DNA of 64,000 nt from Stictocephala bisonia (taxonomy: Eukaryota > Arthropoda > Insecta > Hemiptera > Membracidae): NCBI GenBank assembly GCA_035578905.1, contig JAQJVL010000676.1:62001-126000 (forward strand), read 5' to 3'. How positions within the stretch are numbered: the stretch's first letter is position 1; each line of letters opens with the position of its first letter. This document shows, one piece after another, positions 20,701 to 29,148 of this stretch. The translations under genes and the position numbers were made by a program. A model generated the notes under the pieces. The model saw only the letters and a list, made by a program, of their open reading frames with translations, was not told where the DNA came from and made no database searches.

Positions 20701-23057
20701 TTACTCACGTAATTCCTGGGACACTGCTTCCAATTTCGACTTTGTCCTGCTGATAAGCACCACGTCCATTCCCTTCTTGGCCAGCTGTTGAAGTGTACGA
20801 AGAGTTATTACAGATTCAAATAAAATGTATTACAATAAAATTAAAAAATCAATCTACAAGAAAAGCTAAGAATGATCTTGCCATCACAAATAAACAAACT
20901 TTGTAGCTAAAAATTAACATAAATAGGACATCATTCTTTGTAACATTTTCCAACCTTTTCATAGCTGAGAATACTAAAATCATTTGCAAAAATATGCAAT
21001 AGTTTAGTTCAGATGTTAGAGGAGAATAGTTTAGTATTTTTTTGAAAATATTACAGCCGCACAAGAAAATCAAGTTCCCTGTAGTTGAACTGAAGAAGTT
21101 AGATTGTAATAGGAGGACAATAAATAAATCTATGCAGTATATATTTATTTATATGAGTAGGTCGGTTTCCTATTTAACTTTACTCTGCCCATTCCTCAAA
21201 GACTATTGATATGTGCAGGGAACTTATTCAGACAGAGTAAGGGGGCGAACCAGTAAAGTGCAAGATGAACATTACTGAAATTAACTTCCAGTAAATTATT
21301 GAAATTAAATTAAAATACTCATTTTATATTGCAAGGTTAGGAATATACAGTTATTCTACCACCTAAACTTTGATCTTTGCTATCTTTAACTCATGCTTCA
21401 ATGCCTTAGACTGCTCAGCCACTGGCTGTTCGTTATTTAATTGTAATATTAAATAAATCAATATACCAACAAATAAATATTTGGTACTACATACAGGTAA
21501 GGTAGATGAGGAAGTGTGGTATTTGTAGTGTAGATTGGTAATGTAGTCATGTCTATAGGTGTGGACAAGGAAACTCTGAATCAATGGAATTAAGCTGATT
21601 TTTGTTGTAAGCCCATTCTGACCATTTTTATTAATGCCGGTTAGTTATGCTCAATAAAAATAAGTACAACGTTGGGGACTACAAGAGCTCTTAGAAGCTA
21701 AATATTTAGATCCTCTAAGTCAATAATAAAAGTCACTTTAATTATAGCCAAAAACTATTAAAATTACTATTATTTAATTTTGTTTTTATACTTAAATTAA
21801 ATTTAACATGAATTAACAATAATTGATTCATTTTCTAAAAAAAGTATGTATTTCTTACCCAAACTACTCAAACTCAGCAGTTATTTTTTTAAATATAATA
21901 ACTGCTTCATATTTAAATATTTATATTAAATATTAAAACATTAATATTAAATAAAATAATGTTTTAACTTTGTCATTGCTGACTAAGTTACTTAATGAAT
22001 GATGTACTAATGTTGGATTCATAATACTGTATTATTAAAGTTATGGTCTTAAAAAATCTTCCCTCTTATTTTTCTGACCGACTAAATTGAAAGGCTACAA
22101 GAATTACCCACTCGCCCACCCACCCATACACGTAGTGGTAATGACCAACCGCCTACCCATTCACATACAGTGGCAATGACCCACCCGCCCACCCATACAC
22201 TACAGAGGCAATGACCCACCCGCCCACCCATACACTACAGAGGCAATGACCCACCCGCCCGCCCATACACTACAGAGGCAATGACCCACCCGCCCGCCCA
22301 TACACTACAGAGGCAATGACCCACCCGCCCACCCATACACTACAGAGGCAATGACCCACCCGCCCACCCATACACGTACAGTGGTAATGCATTTTCACTT
22401 GCAACTCTCTGTAGAAGAAAAATTCCAAAAGATTAAGCTGAGTGGGAGAATCTAGCAATTATTATATTATTAAATTTATTTTTTCATATCCATCCTCTGT
22501 TTGATTTATAAATTATAGTTTTGGATCTTTTTCGTTAATTCACTAAAACTACTTTTTTTGTTCTGTTAATTCACTACCACTTAACAAATATTCTATTGCT
22601 CTTAAAACTGTTCCCCAATCATTTGTAAGTCCAGGTGGTTTTCCTTTCCGCTAGGAATCCGATATCGCTGGCCTTATCTTATCGCTTGCCAAGAACTTAC
22701 ACACAGAGTAAGTTAATCATTGGATTTACCAGTTTGTGATCGACTTTAGTAGCCACGTAACCTAACCTAACCGTAATTGCGATTAAAAAACATATGACAA
22801 AAATAGTGGTAGTGAATTGACGGAAAAGGTCCATATTTTTAATTAATTTTATTTTCTTTTTGTATCCTGTATGAAAAAAAAATTAAATAATATCAATACC
22901 AAAATTATAGAATGGTTTCATTCTATAGCAATGAAATACTTGACTAAATGTACTTTTTTGTTTTGACGGTAAAATATCTTTAATGTACTAATAAAATAGT
23001 ATTTACTCACTTCTTCGGCAAAAGCTTTTCCCAGCCCATCTGTGGCTCCTGTGATAA
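5594..23057 (-). CDS. Very-long-chain 3-oxoacyl-CoA reductase (HSD17B12/KAR family), 5 exons, first exon not found
   Basis: Membrane-bound short-chain dehydrogenase/reductase that reduces 3-oxoacyl-CoA to 3-hydroxyacyl-CoA with NADPH during very-long-chain fatty acid elongation in the endoplasmic reticulum; the insect form is called spidey in Drosophila. Seen: exons at 23057-23011, 20784-20709, 14629-14292, 8576-8361 and 5713-5594 have AG/GT borders and compatible phases (1, 0, 1, 0, 0). Joined, they give the cofactor motif TGATDGLG, then VLISRT, NNVG, the catalytic serine in NIGS, YGASK (YxxxK), and the family signature VATKMSKIKKPTW, ending in TAA at 5594. About 265 residues are present, against roughly 310-320 in the family, so the N-terminal membrane anchor (about 45-50 residues) is missing; it should lie upstream of 23057 or beyond the window. 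The reading frame is intact, so the gene is probably functional. The C-terminus RKKNTAAS has lysines but not a canonical KKXX ER-retrieval end. Confidence 0.93.
5905..6040 (-). mobile_element. tRNA-derived SINE copy (family A), degenerate
   Basis: The reverse strand starts with a GTGGCTCAGTAACC-like A-box region (near 6030), then a degraded B box, then cgataaataaagtacatgc and an aggcctgtgggct tail. It is the same family as 49273-49423 but more diverged. It lies in the last intron of the reductase gene. Confidence 0.6.
6184..6592 (+). mobile_element. Non-autonomous Helitron, 409 bp
   Basis: Starts with TC (TCTGTATATATAAAAGC), ends with CTAG after the GC-rich hairpin region ccggcgaagcggacgggt, and is flanked by A and T with no target duplication: the hallmarks of Helitrons. 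The last ~250 bp closely match the element at 19939-20474, including gattaacagctgttaaata. Confidence 0.85.
7093..7232. repeat. Near-perfect 140 bp palindrome
   Basis: Arms of about 51 bp (starting cagtacaagtaaacgtcaca and its reverse complement at the right end) surround a ~38 bp centre that is itself palindromic (tacaagtacaaattttgta). It can fold into a long hairpin and lies in the last reductase intron. Likely a fold-back element or a recent inverted duplication. Confidence 0.9.
7233..8360. other. Intron sequence, no gene seen
   Basis: The rest of the last intron of the reductase gene. AT-rich, with a run of A at 7547-7561. No element recognised. Confidence 0.5.
8361..8576 (-). CDS. KAR exon: substrate region, VATKMSKIKKPTW signature
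   Basis: A 216 bp exon in phase 0 at both ends, after a gttacag acceptor and before GTTAGT. It starts IFVSKFSQDLSSEYKKYGI and contains VQCLTPGYVATKMSKIKKP, strongly conserved in KAR/HSD17B12 enzymes, then SALRTVGIEDQTTGYYPHSLL. Open frame continues past the donor for a few codons, but the join to the next exon fits the family. Confidence 0.95.
8577..9704. other. Intron sequence, no gene seen
   Basis: Part of the 5.7 kb intron between the 14292 and 8576 exon borders. No coding pattern or clear repeat found. Confidence 0.5.
9705..10400 (+). repeat. Dispersed repeat with GC-rich internal sub-repeats
   Basis: At 9770-10030 a degenerate ~35-40 bp unit recurs about seven times, each with a core like ctcggcctgcggcctcg. 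Flanking AT-rich sequence has stepwise repeats of accccttaaatatgt and ccccacttgtgtgtatta. A shorter relative lies at 50575-50760 in reverse. The family is unidentified and there are no coding features. Confidence 0.65.
10401..10876. other. Intron sequence, no gene seen
   Basis: AT-rich stretch up to the left target-site duplication of the RTE-like LINE. Nothing recognisable. Confidence 0.45.
10890..12386 (+). mobile_element. 5'-truncated RTE-like LINE with 13 bp target-site duplication
   Basis: The element is bounded by the direct repeat gaaggaccaccaa at 10877-10889 and 12387-12399. It starts inside the reverse transcriptase and ends with a short gtaaga tandem just after the ORF stop, as RTE-type LINEs do, with no poly(A). 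It lies antisense in an intron of the reductase gene. Confidence 0.88.
10892..12380 (+). pseudogene. RTE-like reverse transcriptase, frameshifted
   Basis: Encodes, in order, KSNKAPGADGISAEMIK (pre-palm), AIIIPLHKKGD and NYRGISLLN, the motif A block FIDFSKAYDSL, KTGVRQGDGLSPILFNIAL (motif B) and AFADDVVLLAES (motif C with both catalytic aspartates). The C-terminal region follows with FKYLGTIIS, ILYGAESW, RRLRWAGHVMRRNN and RRPPGRPKKRWKDQV. Frameshifts lie near the T-run at about 11275 and near 11697, and a stop interrupts at 11983, so the enzyme is inactive. The endonuclease part is missing because of 5' truncation. Confidence 0.92.
12628..13319 (-). mobile_element. SINE-like repeat (family B), split by a LINE tail
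   Basis: The right part (about 13011-13319) ends at the family head, read on the reverse strand as ggcactagtggcgcaatgct. The left part (12628-12711) is the family tail, gcgaatatgagg to aactaacctt. Between them lies a foreign ~300 bp insert. The two parts join exactly where the uninterrupted copy at 53442-53800 reads through. Confidence 0.7.
12712..13010 (+). mobile_element. LINE 3' fragment with ATT-rich tail, nested in family B repeat
   Basis: A ~300 bp AT-rich insert ending gagaataaagatattattattgtta, a typical LINE 3' end with a simple-repeat tail. It interrupts the family B repeat. No coding sequence remains. Confidence 0.6.
13429..13841 (+). mobile_element. SINE-like repeat (family B), full-length copy
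   Basis: Starts tcggcactagtggcgcagtg, where tggcgcagtg resembles a pol III A box. It continues cagctacttggggacagagtg and a weak B-box-like gttctatgctc, and ends near catattcgcc. It is head-to-head with the preceding copy, forming a large imperfect inverted repeat in the intron. A tRNA origin is inferred, not proven. Confidence 0.7.
13947..14111. repeat. Inverted repeat with 43 bp arms around a hammerhead-like motif
   Basis: Arm 13947-13990 is the near-perfect reverse complement of 14068-14111 (core aacacaatttaaaaccaata). Between them, on the minus strand, sits a motif at 14030-14004 with ctgacga, a perfect gatag/ctatc stem and gaaa. The arrangement resembles paired ends of a retroelement. 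Confidence 0.8.
14004..14030 (-). ncRNA. Hammerhead-ribozyme-like core (candidate)
   Basis: Minus strand: CTGACGA, one extra T, GATAG-ccttg-CTATC, then GAAA. This resembles the CUGANGA / stem II / GAAA core of the hammerheads described in Penelope-like elements. A single bulged base and an unclear stem III make activity doubtful. Confidence 0.3.
14292..14629 (-). CDS. KAR exon: catalytic domain with NNVG, Ser and YxxxK
   Basis: The largest exon (338 bp), from a ttgcag acceptor to a GTAAGA donor. In order it encodes a charged start DNYKVNTKVIEADF, LINNVG (structural NNxG), QCNIAAM, the catalytic serine in VVINIGS, and VYGASK, whose Tyr and Lys form the active-site YxxxK. The exon ends exactly after that lysine. 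The frame is clean and GC content is clearly above the flanking introns. Confidence 0.95.
15556..15938 (+). mobile_element. LINE or Penelope-like 3' fragment with (GATT)n tail
   Basis: Begins near ctgaagatgtccctctgttg followed by atgaaac, a dispersed 3'-end motif that loosely resembles a hammerhead core, and ends gtaaataaagattgattgattgattgat in a 4-bp tandem tail. It has no coding content and lies between the Helitron 5' end and its genes. Confidence 0.55.
16453..16560 (+). pseudogene. OTU-like cysteine protease start (Helitron)
   Basis: From an ATG at 16453 the frame reads MSKYVIRLEADGNCLFKAIS, matching the OTU domain's first block with the catalytic Asp and Cys in DGNC. A stop follows after about 33 codons. 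Helitrons of animals sometimes carry OTU domains next to Rep/helicase. The remaining domain up to about 16740 is in broken frames and no catalytic His was found. Confidence 0.65.
16800..17570 (+). pseudogene. Helitron HUH replication initiator (Rep) domain, internally deleted
   Basis: At about 16810-16920 the sequence shows NAGKLTQQFVDYYCKIE. After frame changes come SPRNMIQNYQDATVLVKKFG, FITFTCKGSW and GLPHIHWLV, whose HIH is the metal-binding HUH-type motif of Helitron Rep. Next is PNQNDLTLYNLVKKHMIHGP in a new frame. The sequence then jumps to VIGRMSNVSPSDSER, a region normally well downstream in these proteins. The part with the catalytic tyrosine (around the KYVNKG block) is missing, so strand nicking is impossible. 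Confidence 0.85.
17785..19198 (+). pseudogene. Helitron PIF1-family helicase domain, broken
   Basis: The open stretch 17785-18414 has Walker A GPGGTGKT, motif Ia region VAWTGIAAMLLPHGRTVHS, Walker B LIVWDEAS and a degraded LGRNFRQVL (LGGDFRQ in active relatives). A second frame at 18414-18734 gives LTKNLRANAEELDFAKFLLD. A third near 19013-19150 gives VFSHGQLYVALSRVRN, the C-terminal helicase motif VI. Three frames and missing pieces between motifs IV and V show a dead gene. The usual role is to unwind donor DNA during rolling-circle transposition. Confidence 0.92.
19532..19785 (+). mobile_element. MITE family M copy 1
   Basis: Diverged copy of a ~250 bp family with ~28 bp terminal inverted repeats (consensus end gccacagagaagaaagaaac) and the inner motif ggatttgggggaataaggga. 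The left end reads aggacagagaaaaagaacc and the right end is eroded. Confidence 0.75.
19939..20474 (+). mobile_element. Non-autonomous Helitron, 536 bp
   Basis: Starts TCTATATACATATAAAATCC and ends gcgggcgggtacagCTAG, flanked by A and T. The subterminal gaccggcgaagcgggcgggt and the 3' ~250 bp match the 6184-6592 copy, while the 5' half differs, so the two are different internal variants with the same 3' end. It lies in a reductase intron. Confidence 0.88.
20709..20784 (-). CDS. KAR exon: Rossmann strand 2 and helix
   Basis: A 76 bp exon between a ttcaacag acceptor and a GTGAGT donor. It encodes LAKKGMDVVLISRTKSKL followed by EAVSQEL and the first base of an arginine codon completed by the next exon. 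VLISR is the family's strand with the arginine expected to favour NADPH. Confidence 0.9.
20785..22107. other. Intron sequence, no gene seen
   Basis: AT-rich intron between the exons at 20784 and 23011. Short open frames at 20849-21073 and 21363-21584 show no recognisable features. Confidence 0.5.
22108..22395 (-). repeat. 35-36 bp G-rich minisatellite in a reductase intron
   Basis: About eight units of a 35 bp repeat. On the minus strand each carries gggtgggcgggtggg, the same core as the 30.4 kb array but on the opposite strand. Because the host gene is transcribed from the minus strand, its pre-mRNA would carry the G-rich sequence. Confidence 0.92.
22396..23010. other. Intron sequence, no gene seen
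   Basis: AT-rich. Near 22757-22770 there is a cctaacctaacc stretch common in insect repeats. No element could be delimited. Confidence 0.4.
23011..23057 (-). CDS. KAR exon: cofactor-binding TGxxxGxG motif
   Basis: A 47 bp exon that starts after a ctttcag acceptor and ends before a GTGAGT donor. It begins with the last two bases of a valine codon and encodes ITGATDGLGKAFAEE, the NADPH-binding glycine motif of classical short-chain reductases. The first base of the split codon must come from the missing upstream exon. Confidence 0.9.
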
Positions 23058-23812
23058 CTGAAAGCATAACAAAAAAATAAAGAAATTGGTCTATACAAAA
23101 TGTTGAAAATTTATTTATCAAAAAAAATGTATTACTTATTTGTTCATAGCATGCATTTCTTATGTAAACGTTACTACTTATTTTCTAATAATTTAATCAT
23201 CCAGCTACTCTATTCATCTTATTAAATTAGAATACTTCACAATTAATTATGGAAACAGATAGAGGTAATAAAATGACAAAAAATAATCAAAACTAAATAA
23301 TTTATAACCCATAAAAAAATTAAACACAAACATATTCATCACAAATGTAACCCTTACACATTTCTATATTTAAAAAAAACATATTTTTAATCTTTTTTAT
23401 TTGTTATCAGATTATGAACTTAGTAAAATGCCTGAAACAGTCAAAACTGCATTAGTTTATGCAAAATTTTGATTATTAGCCAATGACAACATTACCCTAT
23501 TGAGGACAAAAACTACTTGCAAAATGTTATATGCATATGTGTCCTACATACAGATATCATCAGTTATTTGTTATTGACATATAATGACAATACTAACTCT
23601 TTCTGTATCTAAAGAAACACACAGATTCCATTGTGAAACAGTTCCCAGTACTGTGGGAAAACAGTAACTCGTACGATTGTGATGATCTGTTAATGAGCCA
23701 CTCGTACTTCATCTAACAAGTGATCTTTTATTACTACTAGATGACGGTCCCACTCATCCTTCAAGGAAGAAACAACTCATTTCCTCAATGCATATGTACA
23801 TTTACGATCCTT
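23058..23812. other. Upstream intron or flank, no first exon found
   Basis: Sequence upstream of the cofactor-motif exon. I looked for a minus-strand exon ending in a Trp-Ala-Val-like segment before a GT donor and found none here. Confidence 0.4.
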
Positions 23813-24185
23813 GTCGGCACTGGTGGCGCAGTGCTGTAATCCAGCTCCTTGGGGACAAAGTGCAATGAAGATTGTATGTAGGTGATAGGTTCTATTCTCA
23901 GTCATCTTAATGACGACATCGTGTTCGCTTAATGGTTGTCATCCATGTGGACACAATAGAGAAATATGGAGAGTCAGGGTCAAAATGTTGTGTAGGCAAG
24001 AAGACTTAGTATCAGATTTGTCATTTGCTGAAAATCAGACCAATACTATGTGGTTCAGATTCCACTTAAAGCTGTGTCCCTTAGTTGCCCTGGCTATGGG
24101 GCTATTAGTTAAAGTGCGGTAACCCAACAACTTGGAACAAAGTGTTGTGGTGATAGGTTCTATGCTTGGTCTTCTTAATACCGAG
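23813..24185 (+). mobile_element. SINE-like repeat (family B), with a partial second head
   Basis: Starts tcggcactggtggcgcagtg and runs to ccctggctatggggctatt. A second partial head, aacttggaacaaagtgttgtg and ggttctatgct, follows at about 24125-24180, a partial tandem. Confidence 0.65.
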
Positions 24186-25953
24186 CAAATACAGTTCAAC
24201 ATAATAATGAAGAGCGAATCTAAGTTTAAAAAATAATGAAGAACCTTTTTACTTTTTACGTTGCATCTTATATCTCTAAGATATGAAACTTTCAGGATGA
24301 TATCACAGATTTTTTTATGGCATTGAAAGATGGTAAAAATCTGTTTTGGCCATATTTTTCTGCATTTCTCTTACATAATCATGGCCTAATAGAGATGAAA
24401 AAGTTTTTGAAAATGTGTTTTGATACGTGTGCCTCAATTTCATCGTTAATACGTTAATGTTATTTCTCGGTTTGAATTTACTATACGCAAATGCAAGACT
24501 TCCTAGTGCACCCTAACCCATGGTCCTACTTCGCCAACTATACGTTCATCTACAAGTGAATTACAAAGAGTAATTTTCCGTTTCTTACTTTCTTACAGAA
24601 TCAAGTTCACAATAGAGATGACATGATTCACGGCAAATAAGAAGCGATCTCTGCCGTGGCTATTCTGGTACAGCCAAAGACGGAAAAGCCCGACCGAATC
24701 TACGTTACAGGCGCAACCACAAAAAACTTGTTACACCAGTGCAAAACGCCGGGGCCAAGACCAATCATGCTGGAGTTTCAGGGTCGGCAGGCTGGAGATC
24801 GTTCGCTGGACTGACCTTTAGATTACGTAGGCAAACCTGATCAGAAGATTCGTTTACAAGAAAAAAAGTTGTGTTGGATTCACTGTCCATTCTATGTTGC
24901 TTTACAAAAACTGTACTGTTGGGAAGTCACAATCTTTGACATCACTTGTTTTCCTGGTAGCAGTGTTTGAAACGCTTTTTTTAACTAAACAAAATGTTGT
25001 AATTTTCCGTGATATCACTACTATTACATTTCCGTTTGACACCCGTTACATTACACTCAACCCTTATTTAGACTTTAAGTCTATTTATTCGCCAATTGTT
25101 ATTTATATATTTATCGAGTATATTTTTTTAGAAAAGGACTACCACTTTACGACTGACACGCGAGTGAGTGTTCTGTATTCATATGTGTATACATAATATT
25201 TCAGACTTTGACAACTGACAAACATATACAATACGGTAAGCTTAGGCATATTCTGTTAGGATCAGTTGTCGGTGGCCTACGACGTTTGGCCACGTAAACG
25301 TATCCTACATCGTAATTCAACCTAAATTCAGTCAGCTTTTATCAAAATTAACACATTTTGAATTAAGAATGCTTTAAAGAGTTTTAATATTACAAGAATA
25401 TTTAAAAAGTGGGTCTCTAAAAATCCCACTTCCATTATCATATCCACGCGAAACTTGGCGTATTAGTACTTGATAGTTTGTCATAAGCGAAACACTTCAT
25501 CTGAAATAACCACTTTAGTGGCCTCTCTTATCACTAACTGATAATAAATATTACGAGAAATACTCAAAAAATTACAAACTGCCTCTGCCTGACAGAAAGT
25601 ATGGACCACCTGTTCCAAGAGTTACGTGTGGTAAACAAACAGAAAACAACAACTGTAGACCTATTGGCACGGTAGAAAATTGGCGAGAGAATTAAAAAAT
25701 GTGAGTTAATTATTATATTATAATGTGATTTATGTATAACATATGTTAAACAACATACATAACAGCCTTCTAATTACAATGCAGTATTAACCTTGTACAT
25801 ATAATCAAAAAACCATAGAGTACCTAATCACGACATCTCCAGAACCACTAAACAGATTTTGATGAAATTCGGAGAGAAGTTGGCTTTTATATTTACACCC
25901 ATCAAGAAAATATTTCTTGAAATTCCATTCCTAAAGGTAGGAAACAGACCCTC

Positions 25954-25955
<2 letters not shown>
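24186..25955. other. No confident gene; GC-richer island at 24590-24860
   Basis: The island at 24590-24860 is GC-richer than its surroundings and partly open in several frames, but no family could be recognised. A repeat with cctacgacgtttggccacg at about 25275 resembles sequence at 54640-54690. Confidence 0.35.

Positions 25956-25993
<38 letters not shown>
25956..25993. repeat. Poly-T tract, 38 bp
   Basis: A pure run of T. Possibly the poly(A) tail of a retroposed sequence on the minus strand, but no body was recognised. Confidence 0.9.
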
Positions 25994-25997
<4 letters not shown>

Positions 25998-26330
25998 AGA
26001 GTAACATTGACATTAATTTAACTATTAAATTTGAAATATCAAACAGCCGATAAAAACATAAACGTGCGACAAAAGTTTGTCTAATTTCGTAATTAAATAT
26101 GTAACAAAAAATAAATAAATAAATGCCTTCTTGCGAACCAAGTTCATACATATAAATTGTAACGATTATAAGACTCATAACACTAACACAAAACAACATT
26201 ATTAAGAGATACTATGAATATAGACAACAATATAAAATTAAGATTGAAACGAATATAGTAACAAAACACGAGTCGGTCCTTGACAACATTAATATGTGAT
26301 CAATTTAACTTCCTATTTTCAATAGGCAGT

Positions 26331-26505
26331 ACACAATATTTGTGAAACATTACATAGGCAAATAAATGATAACACAATATTTGTGAAACATTACATAGGC
26401 AAATAAATAATAACTCAATATGTGTGAAACATTGCATAGGCAAATATATTATAACACAATATGTGTGAAACATTACATAGGCAAATAAATAATAACACAA
26501 TAATA
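26331..26505. repeat. 41 bp tandem repeat, about 4.3 copies
   Basis: Units begin at 26331, 26372, 26413 and 26454, each with acacaatatttgtgaaacat and ttacataggcaaataaat. Copies differ at few positions, so the expansion is fairly recent. Confidence 0.92.
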
Positions 26506-26695
26506 ATATGCTATGGGTCGTGTTATCAAACAATTCTCCATCATTCTACAATTATTTGTAAGTCCCAAATGAGAAATTATAAAATGCCTATTATAATTGA
26601 ATGGATGTTATGCAATCAAATACCTAAGAGCCGTGTGATAACTAAGATGAGTTTTAGAAAAAACAACCACAAAAAAGTAGGCAGTGACGAAAGTT

Positions 26696-26752
26696 TAGGA
26701 ATTATTTTGATTATTTAACATAGCCTAATTAATTACCTAATCAAAACATGTC
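26696..26752. repeat. 57 bp dispersed motif shared with 39002-39062
   Basis: Shares aggaattattttgattattt, acatagcctaattaattacc and taatcaaaacat with 39002-39062, nearly identical and in the same orientation. It has the look of an element terminus. Confidence 0.7.
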
Positions 26753-26970
26753 GTCCAGTTCATTGAGCACCCACACGCCTAGTTATTACGAACATTTTTA
26801 ACGAATTGTTATGAACCAATTTCCTTGGAGGCCACGATGCATAAACATTGTTTACGTACCGATGACAGCTCATTACTAAATATGAATAAATGAATATATG
26901 AATAAATGAGTATATGAATAAATGAATTCTACTCTCATAATGCATGAATTTTTACGATACTTAAACTTAT

Positions 26971-27216
26971 CACAGAGAAAACAGAACCAGAAGTCGCATC
27001 CAATAGTGCGCTGCACTTTCTCCAGTTTGCCTTGCGGATGGCAGGGTCAGCACCTTGTCAGTCCCTCCCTTATTCCCCCAAATCCTCAAGGGTAAATGTA
27101 CTAATTATTATTGCATATGTATAGAAAGTTACATTAACTGTAATCTAGTTATAACTGCCATTGAGGCGTTCGCTGGGGCCATAAGAAAGCGATCTCTGTT
27201 TATATTTTCTCTGTGC
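26971..27216 (-). mobile_element. MITE family M copy 2
   Basis: Left end cacagagaaaacagaaccag, right end ctgtttatattttctctgtg, forming terminal inverted repeats. The inner tccctcccttattcccccaa is the family core in reverse. Confidence 0.85.
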
Positions 27217-28084
27217 ACTTACAAATTATCGAATAAAGAAAAACTTGCTCTGGTAAATTGACAAAAACGCTTTTTTTTATGACAAGTTAAATTTCTGAAA
27301 TTTGCGAAGTTTACAGAAAACATTTATGTCAATCATATATTAAAATCTAACTGGGATAGATTGAAAGATTTCTCAGTAGTACAAACGCAAAGTTGATGAG
27401 CAGTGGAAACTAGTACAAAATCTTGTAATTTTTTGTTCCCAAGTGGAATAAAAATTATTAAAAACTTTAAAACTTATTTGTCCTAACGTAAAATTAAACT
27501 ATGAAAACAATAATGGGACTTTGGTTTTTGTAGGTTTATTAGTTTTTTAATAACCTAAACAACCATCAAACTCGAATGTTCATTACTTCTGCATCGGAAA
27601 TAACATTTAATATAGAGTGTAGGAAATATAAAATCCTACAGCGTTGGATAGATACTTAGAAAATTCAACTCAACATTTACACAACACCGCCAAGGTACAC
27701 GTATATAGGCCTACGGTGTCCATGGCCCGGGCTAGAAAGCAAATTTATGTACATTAACTTTCAATGCGAATAGGACTATAACAATAAAATTCCTAGCTCC
27801 ATGCTACCAAGAAGTATACAATAAATAATTCTCTGTTTATGTGTACTCTGTGACGTTACTTTTTACTGCGTCAATTCAGAGTTCCGCTGCAATACGGAAT
27901 GTGTTTAAACAAATATTGTGCTTTGAATACAGTAGTAGTTAGCTGTCTCCCTGAAAAAGCTTTATTGCTTTGTGAATGTTAATTGCTATCAAACGGAAAA
28001 CAAATAAACGGCACATGGACTTTAATCTCAGAAACTACGAACTGAAAACTGATTTTGTCTCTTTTATGCAATCGATAAGTCGAT
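27217..28084. other. No gene seen
   Basis: AT-rich sequence. No coding pattern or clear repeat. Confidence 0.45.
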
Positions 28085-28512
28085 TTAAGAGTCTACAGGG
28101 GCTGTCGGATATGTTGGTTTTAATCCCATTAGAACAATGTTATTTGCGAATCCATATTTTTTCGTTATTTAATGACCAAAAGTTGTGTATGAGGTGTCAT
28201 TTTAAACATTATCATATTGCGCATTGTGTTTGTTTTTTATACTTTGAATAAATACGCCGTTTTGAAAAATATGTGAAAATAAAAACTTCAAACTAAATAT
28301 TTATCTATTTTTTCTATAAATCTCATTAGGAATTCACAAAGCGATTCCAAAGCGCAATTTAATTCTTGATCAAATGCAGTTTGTTTGGAAAATTCCGTTT
28401 AAAAATAACTGTTTAGTTTGGATACGCCTGATCGTATGTCTAGATCGAAAATAACATTGTTCTTATGGGATTAAAACCAACATGGCCGACAGCACTCTTA
28501 GGTGATATCGAT
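28085..28512. mobile_element. MITE-like element with ~60 bp terminal inverted repeats
   Basis: Left arm 28089-28155 and right arm 28443-28500 are inverted copies sharing ttggttttaatcccat and acaatgttatt. A lone arm is at 48871-48940. The centre is AT-rich and non-coding; the open frame 27976-28251 overlapping the left arm is incidental. Confidence 0.75.
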
Positions 28513-28732
28513 GACTGGAATTTATTTTAGACATTTTGAAAATTATAAAACATATACTTTAATCATGGCTACTTTAGATATTTCCCCAGTTCACCCATAT
28601 CTCGAAATACACTAGATCGAGTCAGACATGAATTGTGCGCGTTCGATACTAAATGTTTATGATTTTTCCCTTGAAGTATGTCTCCATCAATTTTACTCAT
28701 TATTATTCATTAGTAAGACGCCGATCTCCAAG

Positions 28733-29148
28733 GTATGGGCGAATATGAGGTTCGAATGAGTGTGATGAGTGTAAAAGAACGAGTATAGTCATTGTTACTA
28801 ACTAAGGTTTGACTGTTCCTCAGAGAGAGCTATTTATTAATAGCCCAATAGACAGGGAAACTAAGCGACCTCTACAACTTTACGTGGAATCCGAACCACG
28901 TAGTATTGGTCTGATAATCAGCTAACTGACAAGCCTGACACTCAGTTCTCTTCCCTACACAACATCTGAACCTTGACTATCATCCAACATGGACACCCCA
29001 GACTCCTCTAAAGTCCAAGTCGATGGCAACCATTGAGCGGACGCCTTGTCGGTATAAAAAGGACCGAACATTGGACTTATCGCCTACAATCTTCTTAACA
29101 CTGTGTCCCCAAGTAGCTGGATTACAGCACTGCGCCACTAGTGCCGAC
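28733..29148 (-). mobile_element. SINE-like repeat (family B), full-length copy
   Basis: Reverse strand: head ggcactagtggcgcagtgct at the right end, then gtaatccagctacttgggga, and tail atattcgccc at the left end. At ~415 bp it is among the two longest family B copies in the window and helps define the family length. Confidence 0.72.

Noticed and set aside
24590..24860. GC-richer island as a gene
   Set aside because: Frames are short on both strands and no domain could be recognised. It may be part of an old element.
25828..26199. Open frames on both strands across the poly-T tract
   Set aside because: They consist of Lys or Phe runs from the homopolymer, with AT-rich flanks and no family.
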